A stretch of 64,000 bases of DNA from contig NZ_CP060488.1 of assembly GCF_014334015.1 (NCBI RefSeq), positions 2,872,501 to 2,936,500 of the forward strand, read 5' to 3'. The notes under the pieces were generated by a model. The model was not told the DNA's origin, searched no databases, and was given only the letters and a program-made list of their open reading frames with translations. Below, piece after piece: positions 18,530 to 26,303 of the stretch. This stretch comes from Bacteroides sp. M10 (GTDB lineage Bacteria > Bacteroidota > Bacteroidia > Bacteroidales > Bacteroidaceae). Each line of letters begins with the position of its first letter. Positions within the stretch are counted from its first letter, which is position 1. The position numbers and the translations under genes are program-made.

Positions 18530-18945
18530 TCCAGATAAAACGGAGGATTCATAAGCTCCAATTCTTTATTCAGGTTCAGGAACACTTGTATAGTGCTTCC
18601 GGTAGCTACTATACTCTGGTCGGTAGCCCGGTAGATAACGTATTCAAATTTTATCTTGGCTGCCTCACAGGCAATATAGCGCGTCTCGACAATCGCTTCT
18701 TCACCAAAAGATAGTGATTGTTTGAACTGACAGGTTAAATCCACGATGGGAACCATGTATCCCTCCCGGTAAATACTCATATAATCCAAACCATACTGTT
18801 TGCCAAAAGCTTCTCTTCCATCTTCAAAGTAGCGCACATACTCGCCATGCCATACAATCTGCATGGAGTCTATTTCGCTGAACCGCACTCTGAAGGTAGT
18901 CCGGTTAGTCAAAGCTGCAACCTGTTGATTCGTTTTCCGTTTCAT
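18502..18945 (-). CDS. Acyl-ACP/CoA thioesterase, 4HBT (YbgC-like)
   Basis: I choose the ATG at 18945, which gives an ATGA overlap with the dehydratase gene. About 147 residues of a hotdog thioesterase: VRFSEIDSMQIVWHGEYVRY carries the catalytic-Asp helix pattern of YbgC-type enzymes (DxMGxVxHxxY), followed by FEDGREAF. It probably releases or edits chains on the ACPs, as ApeK is thought to do in other clusters. It overlaps the next gene (the KS fusion) by 16-28 bp. Confidence 0.85.
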   Translation of the reverse strand: MKRKTNQQVAALTNRTTFRVRFSEIDSMQIVWHGEYVRYFEDGREAFGKQYGLDYMSIYREGYMVPIVDLTCQFKQSLSFGEEAIVETRYIACEAAKIKFEYVIYRATDQSIVATGSTIQVFLNLNKELELMNPPFYLEWKKKWNIL

Positions 18946-19415
18946 TCTTTTTTTATAAATATTTTCATCCTGCATTCAGCTATCAGTTCTTCTTCCACTT
19001 TCACTTGTGCAGAAATCAATGTAATGTCGAAGACCTCCTGTACAACGGTAATCTCCGTAAATAGTTTCATTCCGATCTTTGGCAAATCGTAGATTTTAAG
19101 TTTGTCTACCGAGCCGATAAACCCTAACGGTACTTTTTCACCCTGCCGGGTATAAAGAAATCCGATACGTGCTGCTGCCGATTGAGCGATGTGTTCAATA
19201 ATTCCTGCCTCTTGCAGTTTTCCGGTTTCCGGTTGCTCGCTTCCTTCTTGCTGTTCTCCGGTTTCGCAGAAAATATTATCAGCAGTAACAGTCAGTCCGG
19301 AATAGGAATGATTCTCTTCGATACCAAAGAAACTGTCCACCATCACGATGGGCGGACGCTGTGGAATCAGATCGAGTATTCCTTCTCCCTGTATGATAGC
19401 CTCCTTGTTGTTCAT
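18942..19415 (-). CDS. Second hotdog-fold dehydratase (ApeP/FabA-FabZ-like)
   Basis: The ATG at 19415 (MNNKEAII) forms an ATGA overlap with the methyltransferase stop, so I prefer it to 19427. About 157 residues. LIPQRPPIVMVDSF is the N-terminal strand motif of FabZ/ApeP dehydratases, and GIIEHIAQSAAARIGF is the central helix with its acidic residue. Between them lies a polar insertion (about residues 49-69) made of two related 12-residue units (ETGEQQEGSEQP, ETGKLQEAG), encoded by a 36-bp tandem duplication. With the dehydratase at 10921-11355 it would form the two-subunit dehydratase known from aryl-polyene synthesis. Confidence 0.8.
   Translation of the reverse strand: MNNKEAIIQGEGILDLIPQRPPIVMVDSFFGIEENHSYSGLTVTADNIFCETGEQQEGSEQPETGKLQEAGIIEHIAQSAAARIGFLYTRQGEKVPLGFIGSVDKLKIYDLPKIGMKLFTEITVVQEVFDITLISAQVKVEEELIAECRMKIFIKKE
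19210..19265 (-). repeat. 36-bp tandem duplication inside the second dehydratase gene
   Basis: On the plus strand the 20-mers at 19210-19229 and 19246-19265 differ at only two positions and are 36 bp apart, giving a duplicated polar 12-residue unit. The length is a multiple of 3, so the frame is kept. Confidence 0.7.
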
Positions 19416-20482
19416 TTCAATCTGCATTGTACAATGCTGTGTCCCATTCCTAAATGGTCATCTATCTTTTCAACTTCCAATCCCGCTGCTTTGATGCACC
19501 GTTCCATATCATCCGAATGATACATTTTGCTGTTACCATTTGCCATGGCTGTGAAATAAAGACTGATTTGTGTCAGGCAATAAGCGGCTGTGTCAAACTT
19601 TTGCCGGTTCCAGAAAGTTTCCATGATATAGAGGCGGCTCTCCCGGCTCATAGAGCGGGCTGCACGGGTCAGTATGCTGGTTACTTCTTCTTCCGAGAAA
19701 CAATCAAGGAACTGGCTCATCCAGATAGCATCGAACCCTGTCGGGAAAGGAACTTCGGGATCGAGCAGATTGGCGCCATATCCGTGGATACGCATTGCTC
19801 CGGGCAGTTCTTTAGTTTGTTGACGCATCATCTCCAATTGTTGCGGAAGATCCATAATAGTTACTTCCACTGCGTCGTTATAGCTTACGCACTTGGTCGC
19901 CCATCGACCGGTATTACCTCCCACATCCAGTAAAGTCTTGGGATGACGGGCGAAAACAATTGCCAAAGCTTCGTCAAATGAGCAATCCGAGTAATAATGA
20001 TCGAAACCGAACCAGCTCTTTTGTACCTGTGAGGGCAGACTTGACAGCCCTTCATAGATGGTACTCCATTCGCCGAATACTTTCAGCCCTTCGGGACGTC
20101 CGTTGGTGAGAGCCTCTTCAAGATGGAACATTCCCAGATAGTTGACATCGTGGTTGAAATCCATATTGACGCGTACCATCTTGTCGTTGAGCAGGAACCA
20201 TCCGGCTTTGGCAAGGCGGTAACGGTTTTCGTGCTGCAATACGGTACCGATGGTTAATGAGGCTTCCAACAAAACTTGTGTCGCATAAGAAGACAACCCA
20301 CAAGCCTTGCTGATTTCTTCTTGTGTCATGCCAGCGCGTTCGTCGGCCAGTAACTGAAAAATACCGAATTTGAGCATGAGGCGTGATACCTGAAACACGA
20401 TGGGCCCGAAAGCTATTTCTTGTGCCAGGCGTTGTGCCTCTACCGCAGTCAACGGTTCCTTATCATATTGATTCTGTTGCAT
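19412..20482 (-). CDS. SAM-dependent O-methyltransferase with winged-helix dimerisation domain
   Basis: A 356-residue protein. Residues about 15-105 are the winged-helix dimerisation domain of small-molecule O-methyltransferases (MTQEEISKACGLSSYATQVLL). The Rossmann-like methyltransferase domain has motif I as LLDVGGNTGRWA (about residue 188), then MDLPQQLEMM and IWMSQFLDCFSEEE. It probably methylates a ring hydroxyl or carboxyl of the polyene. It overlaps the dehydratase start by 4 bp and follows the acyltransferase gene by 18 bp. Confidence 0.85.
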   Translation of the reverse strand: MQQNQYDKEPLTAVEAQRLAQEIAFGPIVFQVSRLMLKFGIFQLLADERAGMTQEEISKACGLSSYATQVLLEASLTIGTVLQHENRYRLAKAGWFLLNDKMVRVNMDFNHDVNYLGMFHLEEALTNGRPEGLKVFGEWSTIYEGLSSLPSQVQKSWFGFDHYYSDCSFDEALAIVFARHPKTLLDVGGNTGRWATKCVSYNDAVEVTIMDLPQQLEMMRQQTKELPGAMRIHGYGANLLDPEVPFPTGFDAIWMSQFLDCFSEEEVTSILTRAARSMSRESRLYIMETFWNRQKFDTAAYCLTQISLYFTAMANGNSKMYHSDDMERCIKAAGLEVEKIDDHLGMGHSIVQCRLK

Positions 20483-20500
20483 CTTTATTTTGTTATATCT

Positions 20501-21418
20501 TTATTTCAATCCTTTGGAGGGCGAACCGTCACTTGTGGTTTCCCAGAATGAGTAATAGTTGAACCATTGTTCCGGATAGCGTTTCAGTATCTGGTCCAAA
20601 GCGGCCGTATATTGTTCGAGCAGGGCTGTCTCTGCTTTCTTTTCTTTGGTTCGTATGACTGGTTCCGTCCTTATAAAATGAAAACGGTAGGTTCTGCCCG
20701 GCTCTCTCATGGCAAAGTAGAATACCACCGGAACTTTCATTCGCGAACCAAGCAGGAAAGGACCGGCAGGGAAAGGAGCTTTCTGTCCCAAGAGTGTTCC
20801 TGTCAGCAGTTTCTCTTTATTCAGATAACGGTCGCCCTGGAAGCATACATATTCTTTCTTGTTTAACGCCTCGGTAATACGGAAAACGTGTGTCAGGTTA
20901 TCTTCGTTGACGGGGATAATCTTAAAATCCTTGTCCTGACCATTTTTCTCCAATATCTCTTTGATTCTACGATGTTCGGCATCATACATCACGATATTGA
21001 TTTTCTTTCCGTAATCGTCGAAGAAAGGAACGCCTATTTCCCAGTTTCCCACATGGGCGCCAATCATAATCACTCCCTGTTCACTGTTCAGCAATTGCAG
21101 AAACTCCGGATAGCGTTCGAATTCGAATCGGTATTGATCGACTTTACCGTTGCCAATGGCTACTTTGTCAATCAGGATTTGCCCTAACCGGTAATAGTTG
21201 CGCAGCAACATACCCAAAGAGCATATTCGGTTGTATTTCAGAATGTGGCGGGCATAAAACCAGGTGCTTTTAGTGGCTTTCGGAGCAAACGGTATGAAGT
21301 ACAATACTACCAGACTTAGAAAAATATAAGCGGCAGTAATGCCCAGATACTTAATCAGGTAAATAAAGAATAAGTATCCGAATGTTCCTCCCCGGGTTTT
21401 GCCTTTCCACGTCGACAT
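20501..21418 (-). CDS. LpxL/HtrB-like lipid acyltransferase
   Basis: A 305-residue protein with one N-terminal membrane helix (AAYIFLSLVVLYFIPFA) and the lysophospholipid/lipid A acyltransferase motifs: GAHVGNWEIG (Hx4E catalytic pair), QGDRYLN and FPAGPFLLGSRMKVPVVFYF. It probably transfers an acyl or aryl-polyene chain from ACP to a lipid acceptor at the inner membrane. It starts 2 bp after the ACP stop (21421-21672), which supports direct use of that ACP as donor. Confidence 0.88.
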   Translation of the reverse strand: MSTWKGKTRGGTFGYLFFIYLIKYLGITAAYIFLSLVVLYFIPFAPKATKSTWFYARHILKYNRICSLGMLLRNYYRLGQILIDKVAIGNGKVDQYRFEFERYPEFLQLLNSEQGVIMIGAHVGNWEIGVPFFDDYGKKINIVMYDAEHRRIKEILEKNGQDKDFKIIPVNEDNLTHVFRITEALNKKEYVCFQGDRYLNKEKLLTGTLLGQKAPFPAGPFLLGSRMKVPVVFYFAMREPGRTYRFHFIRTEPVIRTKEKKAETALLEQYTAALDQILKRYPEQWFNYYSFWETTSDGSPSKGLK

Positions 21419-21420
21419 AT

Positions 21421-21672
21421 TTACTTGGCTTCCTGCATACGGGTGATAACGAGATCGTAGAAGTCCTGGAAGGTTTTGATGCCTGCGAAATCTTGTCCGG
21501 TTACGTTGAAACCGAAGTTCTTTTCTACCAGTACCACCATATCGACCAAGTCCAGGCTGTCCAGTTCAAGAGTTTCCATTAACGGTGCATCCGGCTGGAT
21601 AACGTCGATGTCTACTTCAAACTCTTCTGCCAGAGTGGTTCTTATTTTCTCGATGATTTCTTCGTTTGTCAT
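21421..21672 (-). CDS. Acyl carrier protein
   Basis: An 83-residue ACP with the phosphopantetheine Ser in LELDSLDLVDMVVLVE. It is a different paralogue from that at 16471-16752. It sits between the ketosynthase (21694-22917) and the LpxL-like acyltransferase, so it may carry the starter or the chain to be transferred to lipid. Confidence 0.93.
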   Translation of the reverse strand: MTNEEIIEKIRTTLAEEFEVDIDVIQPDAPLMETLELDSLDLVDMVVLVEKNFGFNVTGQDFAGIKTFQDFYDLVITRMQEAK

Positions 21673-21693
21673 ATATCTGTTTTTTTTAGTAAA

Positions 21694-22917
21694 TTATGGA
21701 TTGATTTTGCGTATGATTAGCGTGGAATTGGTTCCTCCGAATCCGAATGAGTTGGAAAGGAACGTATCAAATTCCAGGTTTACCCGTTGGGTAGGTATAT
21801 TTAATTGTGCAGAGGCCTCGTCCGGTTCCTCGAAATTGAGGTTGGGAGCGATGAAACCGTTGTTCATCATGAGGGTGGAATAAATCACTTCACTGGCACC
21901 GGCCATCCACATTTCATGTCCTGTCATAGACTTCGTGGAAGTCACATACGGGTGATGCCCTTCAAATACTTCCGCAATGGCTTTCGCCTCGTTCAAGTCA
22001 CCTACCGGAGTTGAGGTGGCGTGTGCATTGATATAACTGATCTGTTCGAGTGCAATCCCTGCATCTTTAATGGCCATTTGAAGAGAACGTTTCGGGCCGT
22101 CCACATTAGGTACGGAGATATGCTCCCCATTGGATGAAAAACCGTAACCGATGACTTCGGCCAAAATAGGAGCTCCTCTTTTTACAGCCGATTCATAACT
22201 CTCTAATACCAGACTGGCGGCTCCTCCACTCGGAATCAGTCCGTCACGTCGTTTATCAAAAGGTTTCGAGGCTTTCTCGGGGGCTGCTTCCTGGGTGGAA
22301 AATGCGCTTAGTCCGTCGAAACTTCCTACTGCATAAGGATTGACTTCTTGTGCGCCACCGCAAAGAATGCAATCCTGCAATCCCGATTTTATAAGCAGGT
22401 AACCCATGCCAATAGCGTGAGAACCGCTTGCACAGGCTCCGGCAATGGTGAAGTTGACCCCTCTAAGTTTGAAAATAACCGATAGGTTCATTGTCACGGT
22501 GGAATTCATCGACTGAAAAATAGAACCGGAACCCACCAGCGCTGTATTTTTCTTTTCACGAATGATGTCCACTGCATTAATAACAGGAGCGGCACTACTA
22601 TCATTGCCATACAAGATACCCACTTCGTTGGCTTCGAGAAAATTCTCGTCAATACCGGCATTACGGAAAGCCTCTAATGTGGCGAGATAAGCATATTCTC
22701 CCTGCTCCGGCAGACAGAGACGTTTACGGCGGTCTAACAACTTCTTCAAATCGGGACGTTCCAATATCCCCGTTAATGCAGAAAAATAGCCCAATTCTTT
22801 CCGTACCGGGTCTATGCCAATTCCCGATTTCCCATGATATAGTGAGTCTTTTACTTCATCCAGATTCTTGCCGATGCAAGAGTAAATCCCCATTCCCGTG
22901 ATAACAACTCTTTTCAT
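21694..22917 (-). CDS. Beta-ketoacyl-ACP synthase (FabB/FabF-like)
   Basis: A 407-residue ketosynthase with Cys162 (AGACASGSHA), His299 (NAHATSTPVGD) and His334 (MTGHEMWMAGASE), so it is catalytically complete. This is the first condensing enzyme after the starter-forming genes; in other aryl-polyene clusters an ApeR-like KS occupies a similar place. It is 21 bp from the ACP gene and 26 bp from the ketoreductase gene. Confidence 0.9.
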   Translation of the reverse strand: MKRVVITGMGIYSCIGKNLDEVKDSLYHGKSGIGIDPVRKELGYFSALTGILERPDLKKLLDRRKRLCLPEQGEYAYLATLEAFRNAGIDENFLEANEVGILYGNDSSAAPVINAVDIIREKKNTALVGSGSIFQSMNSTVTMNLSVIFKLRGVNFTIAGACASGSHAIGMGYLLIKSGLQDCILCGGAQEVNPYAVGSFDGLSAFSTQEAAPEKASKPFDKRRDGLIPSGGAASLVLESYESAVKRGAPILAEVIGYGFSSNGEHISVPNVDGPKRSLQMAIKDAGIALEQISYINAHATSTPVGDLNEAKAIAEVFEGHHPYVTSTKSMTGHEMWMAGASEVIYSTLMMNNGFIAPNLNFEEPDEASAQLNIPTQRVNLEFDTFLSNSFGFGGTNSTLIIRKINP

Positions 22918-22943
22918 TATTTTGTCTATTCTATGCTTTTATT

Positions 22944-23672
22944 TTAAGTATATAGTCCTCCGTTGATGGAAATCACTTCTCCTGTGATGTAGGATGAGGC
23001 TGGAGATGCCAGGAAACCGACCAGGTCGGCAACCTCTTCCGGAGTGCCGAAACGTCCCGCAGGAATATGTTTCTTCCATTCGTTCTCATCAATTCCTTCC
23101 GTCATATCCGTACGGATGAATCCCGGAGCTACTGCATTGACTGTTACTTTCTTCTTGGCAACTTCCTGTGCCAGTGCTTTGGTAGCGGCTATTACGCCAC
23201 CTTTGGCTGCGGAGTAATTGGCTTGGCCGGGCATTCCCTGAATGCCCGACAATGACACGATATTTACGATACGTCCATAACGTTTGACCAGCATATTCTT
23301 CAATAAAGGCTGTGTCACGTTGAAGAATCCGTTCAGGCTGATATCGAGCACTTTGCTCCATTCTTCTCCTGTCATCCAGAGCATCAGGTTGTCTTTGCGG
23401 ATACCTGCATTGTTTATCAGTACCTCGATATATTCGTCGGGGTGTTGGGAAGCCCAGTTGCCCAAAGCAAGGGTGATAGCGGCAGGGTCGGTCACATCGA
23501 ACTTCATCAACTCGCCATTACTTCCTTTTTCCTGTACTAACTGCAACGTTTTCTCCGCTTCTGCGTCGTTATTCTGATAATTTATCAGTATAAAGTAGCC
23601 CATTTCCGCCAGTTTACAACTGACAGCACGGCCGATACCTCGGCTTCCTCCGGTTACTAATGCATATTTCAT
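22944..23672 (-). CDS. 3-oxoacyl-ACP reductase (FabG-like ketoreductase)
   Basis: A 242-residue short-chain dehydrogenase: TGGSRGIGRA (NADPH loop), NNAG at about residue 89, catalytic Ser before YSAAKGG with its Tyr-x3-Lys, and the C-terminal GEVISINGG typical of FabG. It reduces the beta-keto group in each elongation cycle. It is separated by a single base from the ammonia-lyase stop, so it belongs to the operon rather than being the housekeeping fabG. Confidence 0.92.
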   Translation of the reverse strand: MKYALVTGGSRGIGRAVSCKLAEMGYFILINYQNNDAEAEKTLQLVQEKGSNGELMKFDVTDPAAITLALGNWASQHPDEYIEVLINNAGIRKDNLMLWMTGEEWSKVLDISLNGFFNVTQPLLKNMLVKRYGRIVNIVSLSGIQGMPGQANYSAAKGGVIAATKALAQEVAKKKVTVNAVAPGFIRTDMTEGIDENEWKKHIPAGRFGTPEEVADLVGFLASPASSYITGEVISINGGLYT

Positions 23673-23673
23673 T

Positions 23674-25197
23674 TTATTTATCTTCTTTTTTGAGATAGTC
23701 TATCATCATTTCTATCTCTTTATATTTAGGTGTGTCATTGGTAAATACAGGGAAGAAACTGCGTATTTCTTCATAAACCTGCCTGCTTTTGGAACTTAGG
23801 CGATCCTGTATTTTCAGGTAGTCGATAGCTTGTGCCATTCCCATGAACTGGATAGCCATCACCTGATAAGAATTCTCAATGACTGTTTTTGCTAATAGAG
23901 CCGAGTTGGTTCCCATGCTGACAATATCCTGATTATCATTGTTGTTGGGGATACTGTGTACATACATCGGATTTGATAATGTCTGACACTCCGCTGTGGT
24001 GGAGGTTGCAGTGAATTGCGAAGCCTGTAAACCATAGTTCAATCCAAGCACTCCCAAATTTACAAACGGAGGCAGGATGCCATTGATACGGTCGTGGAAC
24101 AGATAGTTAATCTGTCTTTCGCAAAGCATAGTCAGCTTGGTCACGGCAATTTTCAACTTGTCCATTTCGAAAGAAATGTAATCTCCGTGGAAGTTGCCGC
24201 CATGATAAATATTTTGTGTATCCGGATCGACAATCGGATTGTCACAGGCGGAATTTATTTCGTTTATTAATACTTCTTCCGCATTCTCCAGTTCATCGTA
24301 AATAGGACCGAGTATTTGCGGAACACATCGCAAGGAATAATAGGGCTGTACTTTGTGTTCGAAGATTTTCTCTTTATGCACCTGGTTGTATAGCTCGTTC
24401 TCTCTTTGAAGCACGCATTTACTGCCTGCCACCCATTCTCTCATCATAGCAGCTATCTCTTGTTGACCTTTATGATGCTTGGCCTCGTTTAATGCCTGTG
24501 CCATAAAATCATCATAAGAGGCGGCAATCTCATTCATCATTACAGAGGCAGCCACCGACCAATGGAGTAGTTTTTTTGCATAAATCAGATTGACAATACC
24601 GATGCCTGTCATTACAGAAGTACCGTTTGTAACGGATAAACCTTCACGAATACGCATGGAAAAAGGTTTCAGGCCGTTTTCCTGAAGCACCGTAGCTGCG
24701 TTACACAATTTACCCTGATAAAAAACTTCCCCTTCCCCTATTAATGTCAGGGCGATATGGGCCAGTTGTACGAGATCGCCGCTGGCACCTACACTTCCAT
24801 GTTCGGGTATGAACGGATAAATTCCGCGGTTGATAAATTCACAGAGGAGAGAAACCAGTTCCAGATGCACTCCTGACTTCCCTTGTAGAAAAGTGTACAA
24901 ACGGGCAATCATAGCTGCTTTTACATAAAGTTCGGGAAGCGGTTTGCCGGCACCGGTGGAATGGCTTCGGATGATATTATACTGAAGGTCGATCAATGAC
25001 TGATCTTCTATTCTGTATTGTGCCATTGGGCCGAATCCCGTATTGATACCATAAATAATCTTATCGCTGGAAAAGGATTGCAGAAAATCGAAGCTTTCCT
25101 CTACTTTTCGAATACATTCTTCAGAGAGTTCCAGCTTCTCATTATCAAACAATACTTTATGAAGGGTATCTAAATTTATACTTTTGTCAGCTATCAT
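23674..25197 (-). CDS. Aromatic amino acid ammonia-lyase (HAL/TAL/PAL family)
   Basis: A 507-residue MIO enzyme. Ala138-Ser139-Gly140 in GSVGASGDLVQLAH form the MIO cofactor, and Tyr49 in YGINTGFG is the catalytic Tyr. The selectivity pair is Ser78-His79 (RSHSTGAG), a form seen in histidine ammonia-lyases; tyrosine lyases often differ here, but bacterial pigment-cluster members vary. As the first gene of an aryl-polyene operon it most plausibly makes 4-coumarate or cinnamate as chain starter. No hutU, hutI or hutG genes accompany it, which argues against histidine breakdown. Substrate remains open. Confidence 0.88.
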   Translation of the reverse strand: MIADKSINLDTLHKVLFDNEKLELSEECIRKVEESFDFLQSFSSDKIIYGINTGFGPMAQYRIEDQSLIDLQYNIIRSHSTGAGKPLPELYVKAAMIARLYTFLQGKSGVHLELVSLLCEFINRGIYPFIPEHGSVGASGDLVQLAHIALTLIGEGEVFYQGKLCNAATVLQENGLKPFSMRIREGLSVTNGTSVMTGIGIVNLIYAKKLLHWSVAASVMMNEIAASYDDFMAQALNEAKHHKGQQEIAAMMREWVAGSKCVLQRENELYNQVHKEKIFEHKVQPYYSLRCVPQILGPIYDELENAEEVLINEINSACDNPIVDPDTQNIYHGGNFHGDYISFEMDKLKIAVTKLTMLCERQINYLFHDRINGILPPFVNLGVLGLNYGLQASQFTATSTTAECQTLSNPMYVHSIPNNNDNQDIVSMGTNSALLAKTVIENSYQVMAIQFMGMAQAIDYLKIQDRLSSKSRQVYEEIRSFFPVFTNDTPKYKEIEMMIDYLKKEDK

Positions 25198-25235
25198 TTT
25201 CTGTACTAGATATTTTATGCCTTAATAATAAGGTG

Positions 25236-25243
25236 CAAAAATA
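25236..25243 (-). promoter_or_regulatory. Candidate -7 box for the polyene operon
   Basis: Read on the minus strand, TATTTTTG (25243 to 25236) matches TAnnTTTG about 40 bp upstream of the ammonia-lyase ATG. No good -33 TTTG is at the expected distance, so strength or regulation is uncertain. The rest of 25198-25382 shows no gene. Confidence 0.45.
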
Positions 25244-25382
25244 GGCAATTTCTGTTATATAGCGGACATGAATCAGGATAAAACTTTTTCTAAGGAATTG
25301 GTTTTGCTTGTTTTGTTTCTTATTCGTGGGAGATTTGTTCCCCGGTGTCGGAGGGTGTCTTCATCGGTGGGGTGGAATCAAT

Positions 25383-25814
25383 CTATGCTTTTTGCAAATC
25401 CCGTCCTTCATACTTGCAGATCGCTTCTATCCATTCCTTGGTCAGTGGCATGGACTCATGTCTTTCAAGATCGAAAGTAACCATGATGGACTTGCAAACA
25501 CATTTCACCTCATTGGTTTTCGTGTCAATGACTTGTTGAACCAGATGAAAGCTTTTGGTACCTATCTTAGAGACGGCGGTTTGTACAGCGATGTGGTCCG
25601 ATGCGAAAATTTGCTTAACGAAATTCGCTTCAATATGAACAACGACAATGCCAATCTTTTCCCAATCTACTCCCGGGCATACTGAACCGAAGTATTCAGT
25701 CTTTCCCAAGTCGTAAAAGGAGAAGTAAACCGTGTTGTTGACGTGACCAAATTTGTCTACATCATTGAATCGCAATTGGATAGGTAATGTGTGATGAAAT
25801 ACGATTTCTTCCAT
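25383..25814 (-). CDS. Acyl-CoA thioesterase, 4HBT/FcbC-like
   Basis: A 143-residue hotdog thioesterase. RFNDVDKFGHVNNTVYFSFYD carries the catalytic Asp and HVNN motif of the 4-hydroxybenzoyl-CoA thioesterase group. It reads in the same direction as the polyene operon but is 185 bp upstream of the ammonia-lyase and has its own promoter. It may recycle aryl-CoA or be a housekeeping thioesterase. Confidence 0.88.
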   Translation of the reverse strand: MEEIVFHHTLPIQLRFNDVDKFGHVNNTVYFSFYDLGKTEYFGSVCPGVDWEKIGIVVVHIEANFVKQIFASDHIAVQTAVSKIGTKSFHLVQQVIDTKTNEVKCVCKSIMVTFDLERHESMPLTKEWIEAICKYEGRDLQKA

Positions 25815-25844
25815 TGTTTTCTCTTAAACGTTTTAAATTCGACA

Positions 25845-25876
25845 CAAAAATAGCACTTTTGCTTTCTTGCTTGAAA
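25845..25876 (-). promoter_or_regulatory. Promoter of the 25383-25814 thioesterase gene
   Basis: Minus-strand TTTC (25876-25873), a 20-bp spacer, then TATTTTTG (25852-25845). The -7 box matches TAnnTTTG exactly and the -33 box differs from TTTG at one base. The start codon is about 31 bp downstream. Confidence 0.65.
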
Positions 25877-25985
25877 TTGGGACAAAGATAGATATTTCTG
25901 CTGATTCTGTTCTCGGAGACGGGGGAGAAATTAGTTAATAATCGTTTAAACTGGAGTTTTGGAACGTTTATTCTGACTTCTGATA

Positions 25986-26078
25986 TGTGGAAACAATCAG
26001 AAGGATGGAAAGGAACTTTTAAATACGGATTATTCTTAACTTATTATCTTGTGGAATATGTCCACATTTCTGTGGAAT
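25986..26078 (+). promoter_or_regulatory. TGTGGAA repeats and palindrome upstream of the isolated susC
   Basis: The 489 bp between the thioesterase start (25814) and the susC start (26304) contain no supported gene. TGTGGAA occurs at 25986, 26050 and 26071; the last two are the 8-mer TGTGGAAT exactly 21 bp apart (two helical turns). The copy at 26050 also forms a perfect inverted repeat GTGGA-ATATG-TCCAC (26051-26065). This looks like a binding site for a regulator encoded elsewhere. Confidence 0.45.
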
Positions 26079-26303
26079 TTTTGCACAGGATCGTGCTTGA
26101 AACTTAATCTGGCTATTAATGCTTTTTTTCTTTATTGCAAATTGTTTATGTGTTTGAAAATGAGTGATATAATCTCTTTTGTTAAACTTGGCAAGTCTCG
26201 TTGTATCAGTCTTTTGTTATGCTTTTGGCACATAAATTGCCTAATATTGATGGTAATCTATCCTAATAACTATTCTAATTTTAGAACAATAATGGAAGTA
26301 ATA

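Noticed and set aside
1419..25197. Flexirubin (dialkylresorcinol) cluster
   Set aside because: No DarA/DarB-like genes are seen; only the aryl-polyene half of such a pathway is present.
23674..25197. Histidine utilisation (hut) operon
   Set aside because: No urocanase, imidazolonepropionase or formiminotransferase gene is adjacent; all neighbours are lipid or polyene genes.
26049..26303. N-terminal extension of the first susC
   Set aside because: The extended part overlaps the palindrome and repeats, and the signal peptide begins at 26304 with a GGAAG site upstream.
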